Assembly: GCF_000685075.1 (NCBI RefSeq)
Contig: NZ_BAYD01000022.1
Coordinates: 1-64,000 of the forward strand
Length of the DNA stretch: 64,000 bases
DNA from: Paraburkholderia oxyphila NBRC 105797
GTDB lineage: Bacteria > Pseudomonadota > Gammaproteobacteria > Burkholderiales > Burkholderiaceae
Direction of reading: 5' to 3'
Shown: one piece after another, positions 8,300-16,063 of the stretch
Layout of the letters: the number at the start of each line of letters is the position of its first letter
How positions within the stretch are numbered: the first letter of the stretch is position 1
Translations under genes and position numbers: made by a program
The notes under the pieces: model-generated
What the model saw: the letters and a program-made list of their open reading frames with translations, nothing else
Told to the model about the DNA's origin: nothing
Database searches by the model: none

Positions 8300-9262
8300 T
8301 TACAGATACTGCATCGTCACGGTCATCGAGGTATTCGCCGGACCGGGTGTGATAGCCGCCGCGGTCTGGTAATAGCGCGCCCTGAGCGGAATCGTATAGG
8401 ACCCGCCCGTGCTCGTGACATAGCCACTGAAGGTCTTGACCGTGCTGAGCGGGAACACCGCCCCGGTCCCGTCGAGCAATTGCACGCCGACGCCCGTCGC
8501 AGTCGAACTGCCGTCGAGCGCCACAACGGATTTCGATGCATTAAGAACGGTCGTTGTCGGATCGATCCGATAGGTGACGCTCTTCATGCCGGCCGGGCAG
8601 TTCGTCAGTGCGATATTGAAAGACGTGGAAGACGAAAAGGAGTTGACGCCCGTAAACTCCGATTGCAGGTGATCGCCAAGGGGAATCGTCACGTCGGGCG
8701 TGGTGCACGCGGCAGCCTTCACAGCGATGTCGTTGGCAAGCACCATGTCGACGACATTCAATCCGCCGATGGAACCGTAAGCAATCACGGTTCCACCCGG
8801 TATGACCGTTCCGGCCGCGAGCGATCCCGTCTTGATCAGACGGAAAGCATGCGGCGTGTTGTAGGGCGAGCCCGAACCGCTATAGGGGTAGGTCCCATAG
8901 GAAGTCGCGGGCGTGCCGTTATAAATCCACTGAAACGCCAGTCCCGTGTCGCTGCCATTGACGTATATCGCATACTGGTTCGCGCCGTTTGCAGGCTGGG
9001 GGCCGATATTGTTCAAGATGCCCGACGGTGACGACGTGGTACACGTGATGTACGCACTTCCCGATGGCGAGACGTTTGGCGATGTGTACAGGGTTCCGTT
9101 GGCCGCGTCGCGGCTCACCGTCAATGAGGCAGGCACCGCCATGACGATGGTCTGCTCGCTGCCTCCCGAACTGAAATTGCACGCAGCGTATGCCGTCGGG
9201 ACAGACAGTCCTCCAAAGGCCAGCACGCCCGCAAGAACCGCCAATCTCCACAAAACCGGCAT
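8300..9262 (-). CDS. Orphan chaperone-usher type fimbrial adhesin/subunit
   Basis: This 320-residue exported protein has a signal peptide (MPVLWRLAVLAGVLAFGG, cleavage after AYA near residue 26). The C-terminal half (about 185-320) is a pilin domain: a CTTPDVTIPLGDH opening, a second Cys in ALTNCPAG, and the terminal alternating strand TSMTVTMQYL recognised by periplasmic chaperones. The N-terminal half (27-180) has its own Cys pair and could be a receptor-binding domain, so the protein has the two-domain layout of a tip adhesin. No chaperone, usher or major pilin gene is present in the window, so it must rely on a system elsewhere. The ribosome binding site is strong (GGAGGAG just before the ATG at 9262). 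Confidence 0.75.
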   Translation of the reverse strand: MPVLWRLAVLAGVLAFGGLSVPTAYAACNFSSGGSEQTIVMAVPASLTVSRDAANGTLYTSPNVSPSGSAYITCTTSSPSGILNNIGPQPANGANQYAIYVNGSDTGLAFQWIYNGTPATSYGTYPYSGSGSPYNTPHAFRLIKTGSLAAGTVIPGGTVIAYGSIGGLNVVDMVLANDIAVKAAACTTPDVTIPLGDHLQSEFTGVNSFSSSTSFNIALTNCPAGMKSVTYRIDPTTTVLNASKSVVALDGSSTATGVGVQLLDGTGAVFPLSTVKTFSGYVTSTGGSYTIPLRARYYQTAAAITPGPANTSMTVTMQYL

Positions 9263-9567
9263 AGCCTCCTCCTTCGGGATGCACTGAGCACCGTTGATTT
9301 ACATTGCGCGATGAGCGCGACAGACCGGCAAGGCCTGAGCGCGCTTGCCTGCCGGGACCGAGCCACCGCCGAATCCCTCCCCATCTTCGGGCGGCGAAAT
9401 CTTCGAAGGCCAACAAGGCTTTGCACAGCAATTGCCGACAGAAACCTTACGTTCCTATCCTACAGTGCACGGTTTCAGCGCCGGGCGATTGCCGCGCCGG
9501 CGTACGTGATTCATATCAATCATCGACCGAATAACCTTGAACCACTTTGATACCACTCACACAACGA
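9263..9567. other. Intergenic region upstream of the fimbrial gene
   Basis: This 305-base stretch lies between the start of the fimbrial gene and the end of the GST gene, both on the minus strand. It is AT-richer than its surroundings around 9500-9600. The only recognisable site is an FNR/ANR-like dyad at 9506-9519. I see no ORF with a convincing start and no hairpin terminator. Confidence 0.5.
9506..9519. promoter_or_regulatory. FNR/ANR-family-like operator
   Basis: The sequence GTGATTCATATCAA matches the FNR/ANR consensus TTGAT-N4-ATCAA at nine of ten positions. It is about 245 bases upstream of the fimbrial start. The distance is long for direct control, so the assignment is a sequence match only. 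Confidence 0.4.
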
Positions 9568-10209
9568 TTAAATCCCTTTAACAATCACGGCCTTACGGTC
9601 GGCACTCACGCGCGCCGCGGCGGGCCGCTCTTCAATCGCCTTCACGTAGCCCTTCCAGTCGATGCCGGCCTCGCTCAGGAAGTCGCGCCCGTAGATGGTC
9701 CTGGTCGCCAGCGCCACCAGCGGCAGGCTGGCGTAGCCCGCCGTATCAGCCACCGTGAAGTGCTCGCCGCGTAGATAAGGAGCGAATTTTGCGAGCCGCT
9801 GAAAGCCGGCGATATGATGGATGAGGAGTTTTTCGGTCCGTTCCCTGGTCTCATCGGTGATAGTGCCGCCGAAGAACGCCTGCTTGTAGAGATTGCGTGC
9901 GGTCAGTTCGAGGTGCACGTCGACGAACATGATCAACTCACGCTCCTTCGCCGCCTCCCACGGGTCAGCGGAAAAAATCCCTTTGTCAGGAAAGCGCGCG
10001 GCCAGATACTCGACGATCGTCTGCGACTCGCACAGATCGCCGTGCTCCGTTTCCAGATACGGCACCTTGCCGAGTGGCGAGTGAGCGAGAAATTCCGGCG
10101 CCTGGCTCGGTTTCTCCTCAACCTCCTCGAACGCAATGCCATACTCGAGCAGCACGAACTTGACCTTGTTGTAGTAGTTCGAGAGCGCGAAACCATGCAG
10201 CTTGATCAT
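9568..10209 (-). CDS. Glutathione S-transferase family protein
   Basis: This is a 213-residue cytosolic glutathione S-transferase with an N-terminal thioredoxin-like domain (residues 1-78: MIKLHGFALSNYYNKVKFVL, cis-Pro in GKVPYLE, glutathione-binding ESQTIVEYL) and an all-helical C-terminal domain containing VADTAGYASLPLV. The residue in the usual Ser/Cys active position is in ALSNYYNK. The substrate is unknown. The ribosome binding site AGGAGG lies about 8 bases before the ATG at 10209. The gene is divergent from the hydroxyacyl-CoA dehydrogenase gene with a 108-base shared intergenic region and may be co-regulated with it. Confidence 0.9.
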   Translation of the reverse strand: MIKLHGFALSNYYNKVKFVLLEYGIAFEEVEEKPSQAPEFLAHSPLGKVPYLETEHGDLCESQTIVEYLAARFPDKGIFSADPWEAAKERELIMFVDVHLELTARNLYKQAFFGGTITDETRERTEKLLIHHIAGFQRLAKFAPYLRGEHFTVADTAGYASLPLVALATRTIYGRDFLSEAGIDWKGYVKAIEERPAAARVSADRKAVIVKGI

Positions 10210-10317
10210 TCTCCTTGCCTCCTTGCAAGCGGCGGTGTCCGCATTGAACCCGCCGAACCGTTTTCATGAAATTGTACGACCGTGCTATTCTAGGCCAATC
10301 ATGGAGCCAGGCTTCCA

Positions 10318-11889
10318 ATGACTTCACATCCATTCAATATTGAGACAATCGGCATCGTCGGGACCGGCGCAATGGGCCGCGGCATCGCGCAGATCGCCGC
10401 GCAAGCGGGCCTGGCGGTCCGGCTCTACGATACCAATGCGCAAGCGGTCGCGGCCGCGAGCGCGTACCTCGCCGACACCTTCGCGAAACTCGCCGCAAAA
10501 GGCAAGATCAGCGACGCCGATGCCCAAACCGCGCTCGAGCACGTCACCGGCGTGAATACGATCGACGGGCTCGCGGGCTGCGATCTCGTGGTCGAAGCGA
10601 TCGTCGAGAACCTCGACGCCAAGCGCATCCTGTTTCGCGAACTCGAAACCGTGGTGAGCGGCAAATGCCTGCTCGCCTCGAACACTTCGTCGCTGTCGAT
10701 CACGGCGATTGCCGCTGCTTGCACCGATCCCACGCGCGTCGTGGGCTACCACTTCTTCAATCCCGTGCCGCTGATGAAGGTGGTCGAGGTCATCGACGGC
10801 CTGCGCAGCGACCCCGCCGGCGGCGACGCGCTCATGGCGCTCGCGCGCCGCATGGGCCACACGCCCGTGCGCGCGAGGGACATGCCGGGCTTCATCGTCA
10901 ACCACGCGGGCCGCGGCATGAACACCGAAGGCCTGCGCGTGGCCGGGGAAGGCGTCGCGAGCTTCGCCGACATCGACCGCATCATGCGCGAACAGGCGGG
11001 CTTTCGCCTCGGGCCCTTCGAGCTGCTCGACCTGACGGCGCTCGACGTCTCGCATCCGGTGATGGAGTCGATCTATCACCAGTTCTACGAGGAGCCGCGC
11101 TTCACACCCTCGCCCATCACCGGCGTGCGACTCGCGGGCGGGCTCGTCGGCCGCAAGAGCGGCGAAGGTTTTTATCGCTATGTCGATGGCAAGCAGCAGG
11201 TGCCGGACGAACCCGCCGCGCCCACGACACTGCCTGCGCGCGTCTGGGTGAGCCGGCGTAATGCAGAAGCACGCGTGGCCGTGCTCGCGCTTGCCGCCCG
11301 AACGGGCGTCGCGATCGATGAAGGCGACGCGCCCAGCGCCGACTCGCTGATCGTGGTCGCGCCGCTGGGCCTCGACGCCACCACGGCCGCGCTCGAAGAG
11401 CAGCTCGATGCGAGCCGCGTTGTCGCCATCGACACGTTGTTCCCACTTGCTGGCGCAAAGCGCCGCACGCTGATGACGACACCCGCCACCACGCGCGCCG
11501 CGCGCGACGCGGGCCACGCCCTCTTCGCCGCCGACGGCGTGCCGGTCACGGTAATCCGCGATTCCACGGGCTTTGTCGCGCAGCGCATCGTCGCGACGAT
11601 TGTGAACATCGGCTGCGATATCGCGCAAAAGCAGATCGCCTCGCCGCGCGACATCGATCTGGCCGTGACGCTCGGCCTCGGCTATCCGCACGGGCCGCTC
11701 GCGCTAGGCGACGCACTCGGCGCCCGCACGATCCTCACGATCCTGCGCAACATCCACGCCGTGCTCGGCGACCCGCGCTATCGCCCGTCGCCGTGGCTCG
11801 CGCGCCGCGCACAGCTCGGCCTTTCTCTCACGCAACCCGACGCGGCAGACGCCGGTCTTTCCAACGCATCGAACGAGGCACCGCAATGA
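10318..11889 (+). CDS. 3-hydroxyacyl-CoA dehydrogenase (PaaH/PaaC-type)
   Basis: This 523-residue enzyme oxidises 3-hydroxyacyl-CoA to 3-ketoacyl-CoA with NAD in beta-oxidation-like pathways. Residues 1-190 form the Rossmann domain (GIVGTGAMGRGIAQIAAQAG; SNTSSLSI; the catalytic His in VVGYHFFNPVPLMKVVE). Residues 195-290 are the first C-terminal domain (GFIVNHAGRGMNTEGLRV and GRKSGEGFYRY). A second C-terminal domain spans about 400-500 (DSTGFVAQRIVATIVNIGCD). This duplicated architecture is that of PaaH/PaaC rather than the short FadB2 form. Its stop overlaps the enoyl-CoA hydratase start by four bases (ATGA). It is the first gene of the plus-strand acyl-CoA catabolic run. The physiological substrate is not known. 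Confidence 0.88.
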   Translation: MTSHPFNIETIGIVGTGAMGRGIAQIAAQAGLAVRLYDTNAQAVAAASAYLADTFAKLAAKGKISDADAQTALEHVTGVNTIDGLAGCDLVVEAIVENLDAKRILFRELETVVSGKCLLASNTSSLSITAIAAACTDPTRVVGYHFFNPVPLMKVVEVIDGLRSDPAGGDALMALARRMGHTPVRARDMPGFIVNHAGRGMNTEGLRVAGEGVASFADIDRIMREQAGFRLGPFELLDLTALDVSHPVMESIYHQFYEEPRFTPSPITGVRLAGGLVGRKSGEGFYRYVDGKQQVPDEPAAPTTLPARVWVSRRNAEARVAVLALAARTGVAIDEGDAPSADSLIVVAPLGLDATTAALEEQLDASRVVAIDTLFPLAGAKRRTLMTTPATTRAARDAGHALFAADGVPVTVIRDSTGFVAQRIVATIVNIGCDIAQKQIASPRDIDLAVTLGLGYPHGPLALGDALGARTILTILRNIHAVLGDPRYRPSPWLARRAQLGLSLTQPDAADAGLSNASNEAPQ

Positions 11890-12674
11890 GCGCCGAACTC
11901 CGCAGCACCCGCCCGCAAAACCACGAATCGACGCTCGTGCTGACGCTGTCGAACCCCGGCGCACGCAACGCGCTGCACCCCGACATGTACGCCGCGGCGA
12001 TCGAAGCCTTCGATGCCGCCGAGCGCGACAACTCGCTGCGCGCGATCATCCTCACGGGCGCCGATAACTTTTTCTGCGCAGGCGGCAACCTGAATCGTCT
12101 GCTCGAAAACCGTTCCAAGGATCCCTCGGTGCAGGCCGCCAGCATCGACATGCTCTCGCAATGGGCCACGGCGATGCGCCAGTCGAGCAAGATCGTGATG
12201 GCCGCCGTCGAGGGCGCCGCCGCGGGCGCGGGCTTCTCGCTCGCGCTCGCGGCCGACCTGCTGGTCGCGGCCGAGGACGCGAAATTCGTGATGGCCTACT
12301 CGCGTGTGGGGCTCACGCCCGATGGCGGCGGCTCGTGGTTCCTCGCCCGCTCGCTGCCGCGCGCACTCGCCTTCGAGGTGATGATCGAGGGCAAGCCGAT
12401 CGGCGCGCAGCGTCTTGCCGAGCTGGGCGTCGTGAACCGCGTCGCCAAACCGCAAACGGCGCTCGATACGGCACTCGCATGGGCCGACGATCTCGCGAAG
12501 ATTTCGCCGAACGCGGTCGCGCGCATCAAGGGGCTGACGAACGCGGCCGTCACGCAGTCGCTCGACGACCAGCTCACCGCGGAACGGGAGAGCTTCGTGG
12601 CCTCGCTGCATCACCGCGACGGGCTCGAAGGCATCACCGCGTTCCTCGAAAAGCGTCAACCGGTCTACAAATGA
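11886..12674 (+). CDS. Enoyl-CoA hydratase/isomerase (crotonase) family protein
   Basis: This 262-residue crotonase-fold protein probably hydrates an enoyl-CoA to the 3-hydroxyacyl-CoA used by the preceding dehydrogenase. The oxyanion-hole segments are visible: NFFCAGGNLNRLL (about 62-74) and EGAAAGAGFSLALAADL (about 103-119), then YSRVGLTPDGGGSWFLARSL with a Pro-Asp in the position usually held by the catalytic Glu pair. Proteins of this subtype are sometimes labelled 'oxepin-CoA hydrolase, alternative type'; that name may apply but does not prove a phenylacetate role. It is translationally coupled at both ends: ATGA overlaps with the dehydrogenase and with the histidine phosphatase gene. 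Confidence 0.85.
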   Translation: MSAELRSTRPQNHESTLVLTLSNPGARNALHPDMYAAAIEAFDAAERDNSLRAIILTGADNFFCAGGNLNRLLENRSKDPSVQAASIDMLSQWATAMRQSSKIVMAAVEGAAAGAGFSLALAADLLVAAEDAKFVMAYSRVGLTPDGGGSWFLARSLPRALAFEVMIEGKPIGAQRLAELGVVNRVAKPQTALDTALAWADDLAKISPNAVARIKGLTNAAVTQSLDDQLTAERESFVASLHHRDGLEGITAFLEKRQPVYK

Positions 12675-13393
12675 TGAGCGAATTCAAGCTGCCCTCGCGC
12701 CGGCGCCTCTATCTGATGCGCCACGGCGACGTCACCTACTTCGACGACTCGGGGCGCGCCATCGACCCGGACACCGTGCCGCTCAACGAGCACGGCCAGG
12801 CCCAGGCCACGGCCGCGGGCGAAGCATTCGCCCAGCAAGGCGTGCGCTTTGACCGCGTGATCGTGAGCGGCCTGCGGCGCACTATCGAGACGGCACAGCG
12901 CGTGCTCGACGCCACCGGCCAGCGTATCGAGCTCGAGGTGCAACCCGCATGGGAGGAAATTCACGGCGGGGGCCCTGGCTCGATTCCAGCCGGGCAAATC
13001 GAAGACGCGTTCCTGCGCATCTTCGACGGCGTCGTGCCCGAAGACAGGCGATTTCTCGGCGGCGAGAGCGTCGGCGAGCTGCTCGACCGTGTGCTGCCCG
13101 CGCTCGCCGCGCTGCGCGCCGACACGTCATGGGAGACGGCGCTGCTGGTCCTGCACGGCGGCGTGAACCGCGCGATTCTCTCGCATGCGATCACGGCCGG
13201 CGGCCGCATGTTCTTCGGGCATCTCGCGCAAACCACAGGCTGCATCAACGCGCTCGACGTGGGCGCCGCCCCCCACGACTGGGTCGTGCGCATGCTCAAC
13301 TACGCGCCACCCTCGCCGCTGCACCGCGACGTGCGCAACACCACGATGGAGATGCTGTACGCGCAATATCTGCGCTATCGCCCGCAGCGCTAG
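12671..13393 (+). CDS. Histidine phosphatase family protein
   Basis: This 240-residue phosphatase of the phosphoglycerate-mutase-like superfamily has the catalytic RHG motif (LYLMRHGDVTY, about residues 13-23), the second-shell Arg in SGLRRTIETA, the acid Glu near WEEIHGG, and the second catalytic His in LLVLHGGVNRA. The gene overlaps the enoyl-CoA hydratase stop (ATGA), so it is made with the acyl-CoA enzymes. A kinase-like gene follows 34 bases later. A phosphatase next to an acyl-CoA kinase and an ACAD10/11-like enzyme recalls the mammalian ACAD10 fusion, which also carries a phosphatase domain, though of a different (HAD) fold. The substrate is unknown. Confidence 0.85.
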   Translation: MMSEFKLPSRRRLYLMRHGDVTYFDDSGRAIDPDTVPLNEHGQAQATAAGEAFAQQGVRFDRVIVSGLRRTIETAQRVLDATGQRIELEVQPAWEEIHGGGPGSIPAGQIEDAFLRIFDGVVPEDRRFLGGESVGELLDRVLPALAALRADTSWETALLVLHGGVNRAILSHAITAGGRMFFGHLAQTTGCINALDVGAAPHDWVVRMLNYAPPSPLHRDVRNTTMEMLYAQYLRYRPQR

Positions 13394-13427
13394 CTCACGC
13401 AACGCCTATACGAGGAGGGAGACGAAC

Positions 13428-14543
13428 ATGGCGCAAGCCACCCCGGATGGAGACAAGACGAACGCCGATCGCTCGACCGACTTCTCGGCGTTCGAGGGCA
13501 CGCGCCCTGTTGCCGAGCGCCAGCGCTTTGACACCGAGGCGCTCGCCGCGTGGCTCGCCGCGCAAGTCGACGGTTTCGAAGGCCCGCTCACGGTCGAGCA
13601 GTTCGCAGGCGGCCAGTCGAACCCCACCTTCAAGCTCGTCACGCCCAGGCGCAGCTACGTGATGCGCGCAAAGCCCGGCCCGAAGGCAAAGCTGCTGCCT
13701 TCCGCGCACGCGATCGAGCGCGAATACCGCGTGATGGCCGCGCTCGGCGCCACCGACGTGCCCGTCGCGAAGATGCTTGCGCTCTGCGAAGACGAGGCCG
13801 TGATCGGCCGGGCGTTCTACGTGATGGAGTTCGTCGAGGGCCGCGTGCTGTGGGACCAGGCGCTGCCCGGCATGACGCGCGACGAGCGCAGCGCGATCTA
13901 CGATGAGATGAACCGCGTGATCGCCGCGCTCCACAACGTGAAGCCCGACACCGTCGGCCTCGCCGACTACGGCAAGCCCGGCAATTACTTCGCACGCCAG
14001 ATCGATCGCTGGAGCCGGCAATATCAGGCCTCGGAAACCGAGTCGATCGACGCGATGAACCGCCTGATCGAATGGCTGCCGCGGCACCTGCCCGATGATG
14101 CGGGCTCGCGCGTGTCGGTCGTGCATGGCGACTATCGACTCGACAACCTGATCTTCCACCCCACCGAGCCGCGCGTGCTCGCGGTGCTCGACTGGGAGCT
14201 CTCGACGCTCGGCGACCCGCTTGCGGATTTTTCGTATCACTGCATGGCCTGGCACGTTGAGCCGGGCCAGTTCCGCGGCATCGGCGGGCTCGACTGGAAG
14301 GCGCTCGGCATACCCGACGAGCAGCAATACGTGCGGCGCTATTGCGAGCGCACGGGCCTCGAGATCCGCGGCGACTGGAACTTCTATCTCGCCTACAACA
14401 TGTTCCGCATCGCAGCGATCTTGCAGGGCATCATGAAGCGCGTGGTCGACGGCACGGCCGCGAGCGCCCAGGCGGCCGACGCGGGACGACGCGCGAAACC
14501 GATGGCCGAACTCGCGTGGCAGTACGCGCAAAAAGTGCGCTAG
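13428..14543 (+). CDS. APH-fold phosphotransferase, ACAD10/11 or LvaA-like (candidate 4-hydroxyacyl-CoA kinase)
   Basis: This 371-residue protein has the aminoglycoside-phosphotransferase/choline-kinase fold. The nucleotide-binding part spans about 45-130 (FAGGQSNPTFKLVTPRRSYV, then a Lys-rich MRAKPGPKAKLL), the Brenner catalytic loop is VVHGDYRLDNLIF (about 235-247), and the metal site is VLDWELSTLGDPLADF. This variant is the one found fused to an acyl-CoA dehydrogenase domain in vertebrate ACAD10/ACAD11 and in the LvaA kinase of Pseudomonas levulinate catabolism, where 4-hydroxyacyl-CoA is phosphorylated. That role is inferred here from subtype and from the adjacent ACAD gene. AGGAGG lies 9 bases before the ATG. 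Confidence 0.8.
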   Translation: MAQATPDGDKTNADRSTDFSAFEGTRPVAERQRFDTEALAAWLAAQVDGFEGPLTVEQFAGGQSNPTFKLVTPRRSYVMRAKPGPKAKLLPSAHAIEREYRVMAALGATDVPVAKMLALCEDEAVIGRAFYVMEFVEGRVLWDQALPGMTRDERSAIYDEMNRVIAALHNVKPDTVGLADYGKPGNYFARQIDRWSRQYQASETESIDAMNRLIEWLPRHLPDDAGSRVSVVHGDYRLDNLIFHPTEPRVLAVLDWELSTLGDPLADFSYHCMAWHVEPGQFRGIGGLDWKALGIPDEQQYVRRYCERTGLEIRGDWNFYLAYNMFRIAAILQGIMKRVVDGTAASAQAADAGRRAKPMAELAWQYAQKVR

Positions 14544-14546
14544 CGC

Positions 14547-14571
14547 CGCATCGCATCGCATCGCATCGCAT
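14547..14571. repeat. Pentanucleotide microsatellite (CGCAT)5
   Basis: Five perfect tandem copies of CGCAT begin four bases after the stop of the kinase gene. They lie about 60 bases before the next gene, outside coding sequence, where slippage could alter spacing but not a reading frame. Confidence 0.95.
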
Positions 14572-14631
14572 CGATCAGCATTCCATCAGCACTCGATCCT
14601 TACGCAGTGCTCCCTATTTGCGAGGTCCCGG

Positions 14632-15891
14632 ATGAATTTCGACTACTCCCCGAAAGTGCAGGCGCTGCGCGAGAAACTGCTCGCGTTTTTCGACGAACAC
14701 ATCTACCCGAACGAGGCCGTCTATCACGAGGAAGTCGAGCGCAACCGCGTCAACGGCAATCCCTGGGTGCCCACGCAGATCGTCGAGCAGCTCAAGGTAA
14801 AGGCGCGCGAAGCGGGCCTCTGGAACCTGTTCCTGCCCGACTCGACGCGCGGCGCGGGGCTCACCAACCTCGAATACGCGCCGCTGTGCGAGATCATGGG
14901 CCGCGTGATCTGGGCGCCCGAGGTGTTCAACTGCAGCGCGCCCGACACCGGCAACATGGAAACCATCGAGCGCTACGGCACGGAGGAACACAAGCGCCAG
15001 TGGCTGGCACCGCTGCTGGAAGGCCAGATCCGCTCGGCCTTCCTGATGACGGAGCCCGAGGTCGCCTCGTCGGACGCGACCAACATCCAGACGCGCATCG
15101 AGCGTGACGGCGACGACTATGTGATCAACGGCACGAAGTGGTGGTCGTCGGGTGCGGGCGATCCGCGTTGCGCGGTCTATATCGTGATGGGCAAGACCGA
15201 TCCCGATGCGCCGCGTCACGCGCAGCAGTCGATGATCCTCGTGCCGGCCGACACGGCGGGCATCACGGTCAAGCGCCCGCTCACGGTGTTCGGCTACGAC
15301 GACGCGCCGCACGGGCACATGGAGATCGAGCTCGAGAACGTGCGCGTGCCGGCGTCGAACATCCTGCTGGGCGAAGGCCGCGGCTTCGAGATCGCCCAGG
15401 GGCGCCTCGGGCCGGGCCGCATCCACCATTGCATGCGCCTGATCGGCCTCGCCGAGCGTGCGCTCGAATTCATGTCGAAGCGCGCACTCTCGCGTACCGC
15501 GTTCGGCAAGACCATCGCGCAGCAGACGGTCACGCAGGAGCGCATAGCGGAAGCGCGCTGCCTGATCGAGCAGGCACGCCTGCTCACGCTCAAGACCGCC
15601 TACATGATGGACACCGTCGGCAACAAGGGCGCGCGTGGCGAGATCGCGATGATCAAGGTGGTCGCGCCGAACATGGCCTGCCAGGTGCTCGACTGGGCGA
15701 TCCAGGTGCACGGCGGCGGCGGCGTGAGCGGCGACTTCCCGCTCGCCTATGCGTACGCGCAGGCGCGCACGCTGCGCTTCGCCGACGGCCCCGACGAGGT
15801 GCACCGCAACGCCATCGCCAAGCTCGAGCTCGCGCGCTACCTGGACCCGGCGGCGGCCTCGCGCGTGGAGATGCCGGTCACGCGCTCGTGA
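14632..15891 (+). CDS. ACAD10/11-like acyl-CoA dehydrogenase (LvaC-like candidate)
   Basis: This 419-residue flavoprotein has the three-domain acyl-CoA dehydrogenase fold: N-terminal helices (1-130), beta domain with FLMTEPEVASSDATNIQTRI and NGTKWWSSGA (130-240), and C-terminal helices with RTAFGKTIAQQ and the FAD-binding IQVHGGGGVSGDFPLAYAY. The catalytic segment that reads IYEGT.EIQ in ordinary members is TLRFADGPDEVHRNAIAKLE here, a hallmark of the ACAD10/ACAD11 subgroup. Members of that subgroup (and LvaC) act on 4-phospho-acyl-CoA formed by the partner kinase, eliminating phosphate to give an enoyl-CoA. The kinase gene lies 88 bases upstream on the same strand, with the CGCAT repeat between them. 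The substrate chain length is unknown. Confidence 0.85.
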   Translation: MNFDYSPKVQALREKLLAFFDEHIYPNEAVYHEEVERNRVNGNPWVPTQIVEQLKVKAREAGLWNLFLPDSTRGAGLTNLEYAPLCEIMGRVIWAPEVFNCSAPDTGNMETIERYGTEEHKRQWLAPLLEGQIRSAFLMTEPEVASSDATNIQTRIERDGDDYVINGTKWWSSGAGDPRCAVYIVMGKTDPDAPRHAQQSMILVPADTAGITVKRPLTVFGYDDAPHGHMEIELENVRVPASNILLGEGRGFEIAQGRLGPGRIHHCMRLIGLAERALEFMSKRALSRTAFGKTIAQQTVTQERIAEARCLIEQARLLTLKTAYMMDTVGNKGARGEIAMIKVVAPNMACQVLDWAIQVHGGGGVSGDFPLAYAYAQARTLRFADGPDEVHRNAIAKLELARYLDPAAASRVEMPVTRS

Positions 15892-16063
15892 GCGAGCGGC
15901 GCCACTCCGGGCCCGTCGCAAGCAGCAAGCCCACACGCGCAGCAGGGGCGCTCGTGGGCCCTCTGCGCCGTCCGGCGAACTATGCTAATTTGCGCCAGTT
16001 CAGGCGCCGCGGAACTTCTGGAAACACCGGGCGGCGCCTTCGTCCAGGTGCCAAGGAGCCACG

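Noticed and set aside
10324..11691. A 455-codon open frame antisense to the hydroxyacyl-CoA dehydrogenase gene
   Set aside because: The sense gene has clear NAD-binding and catalytic motifs; the antisense product is low in family character.
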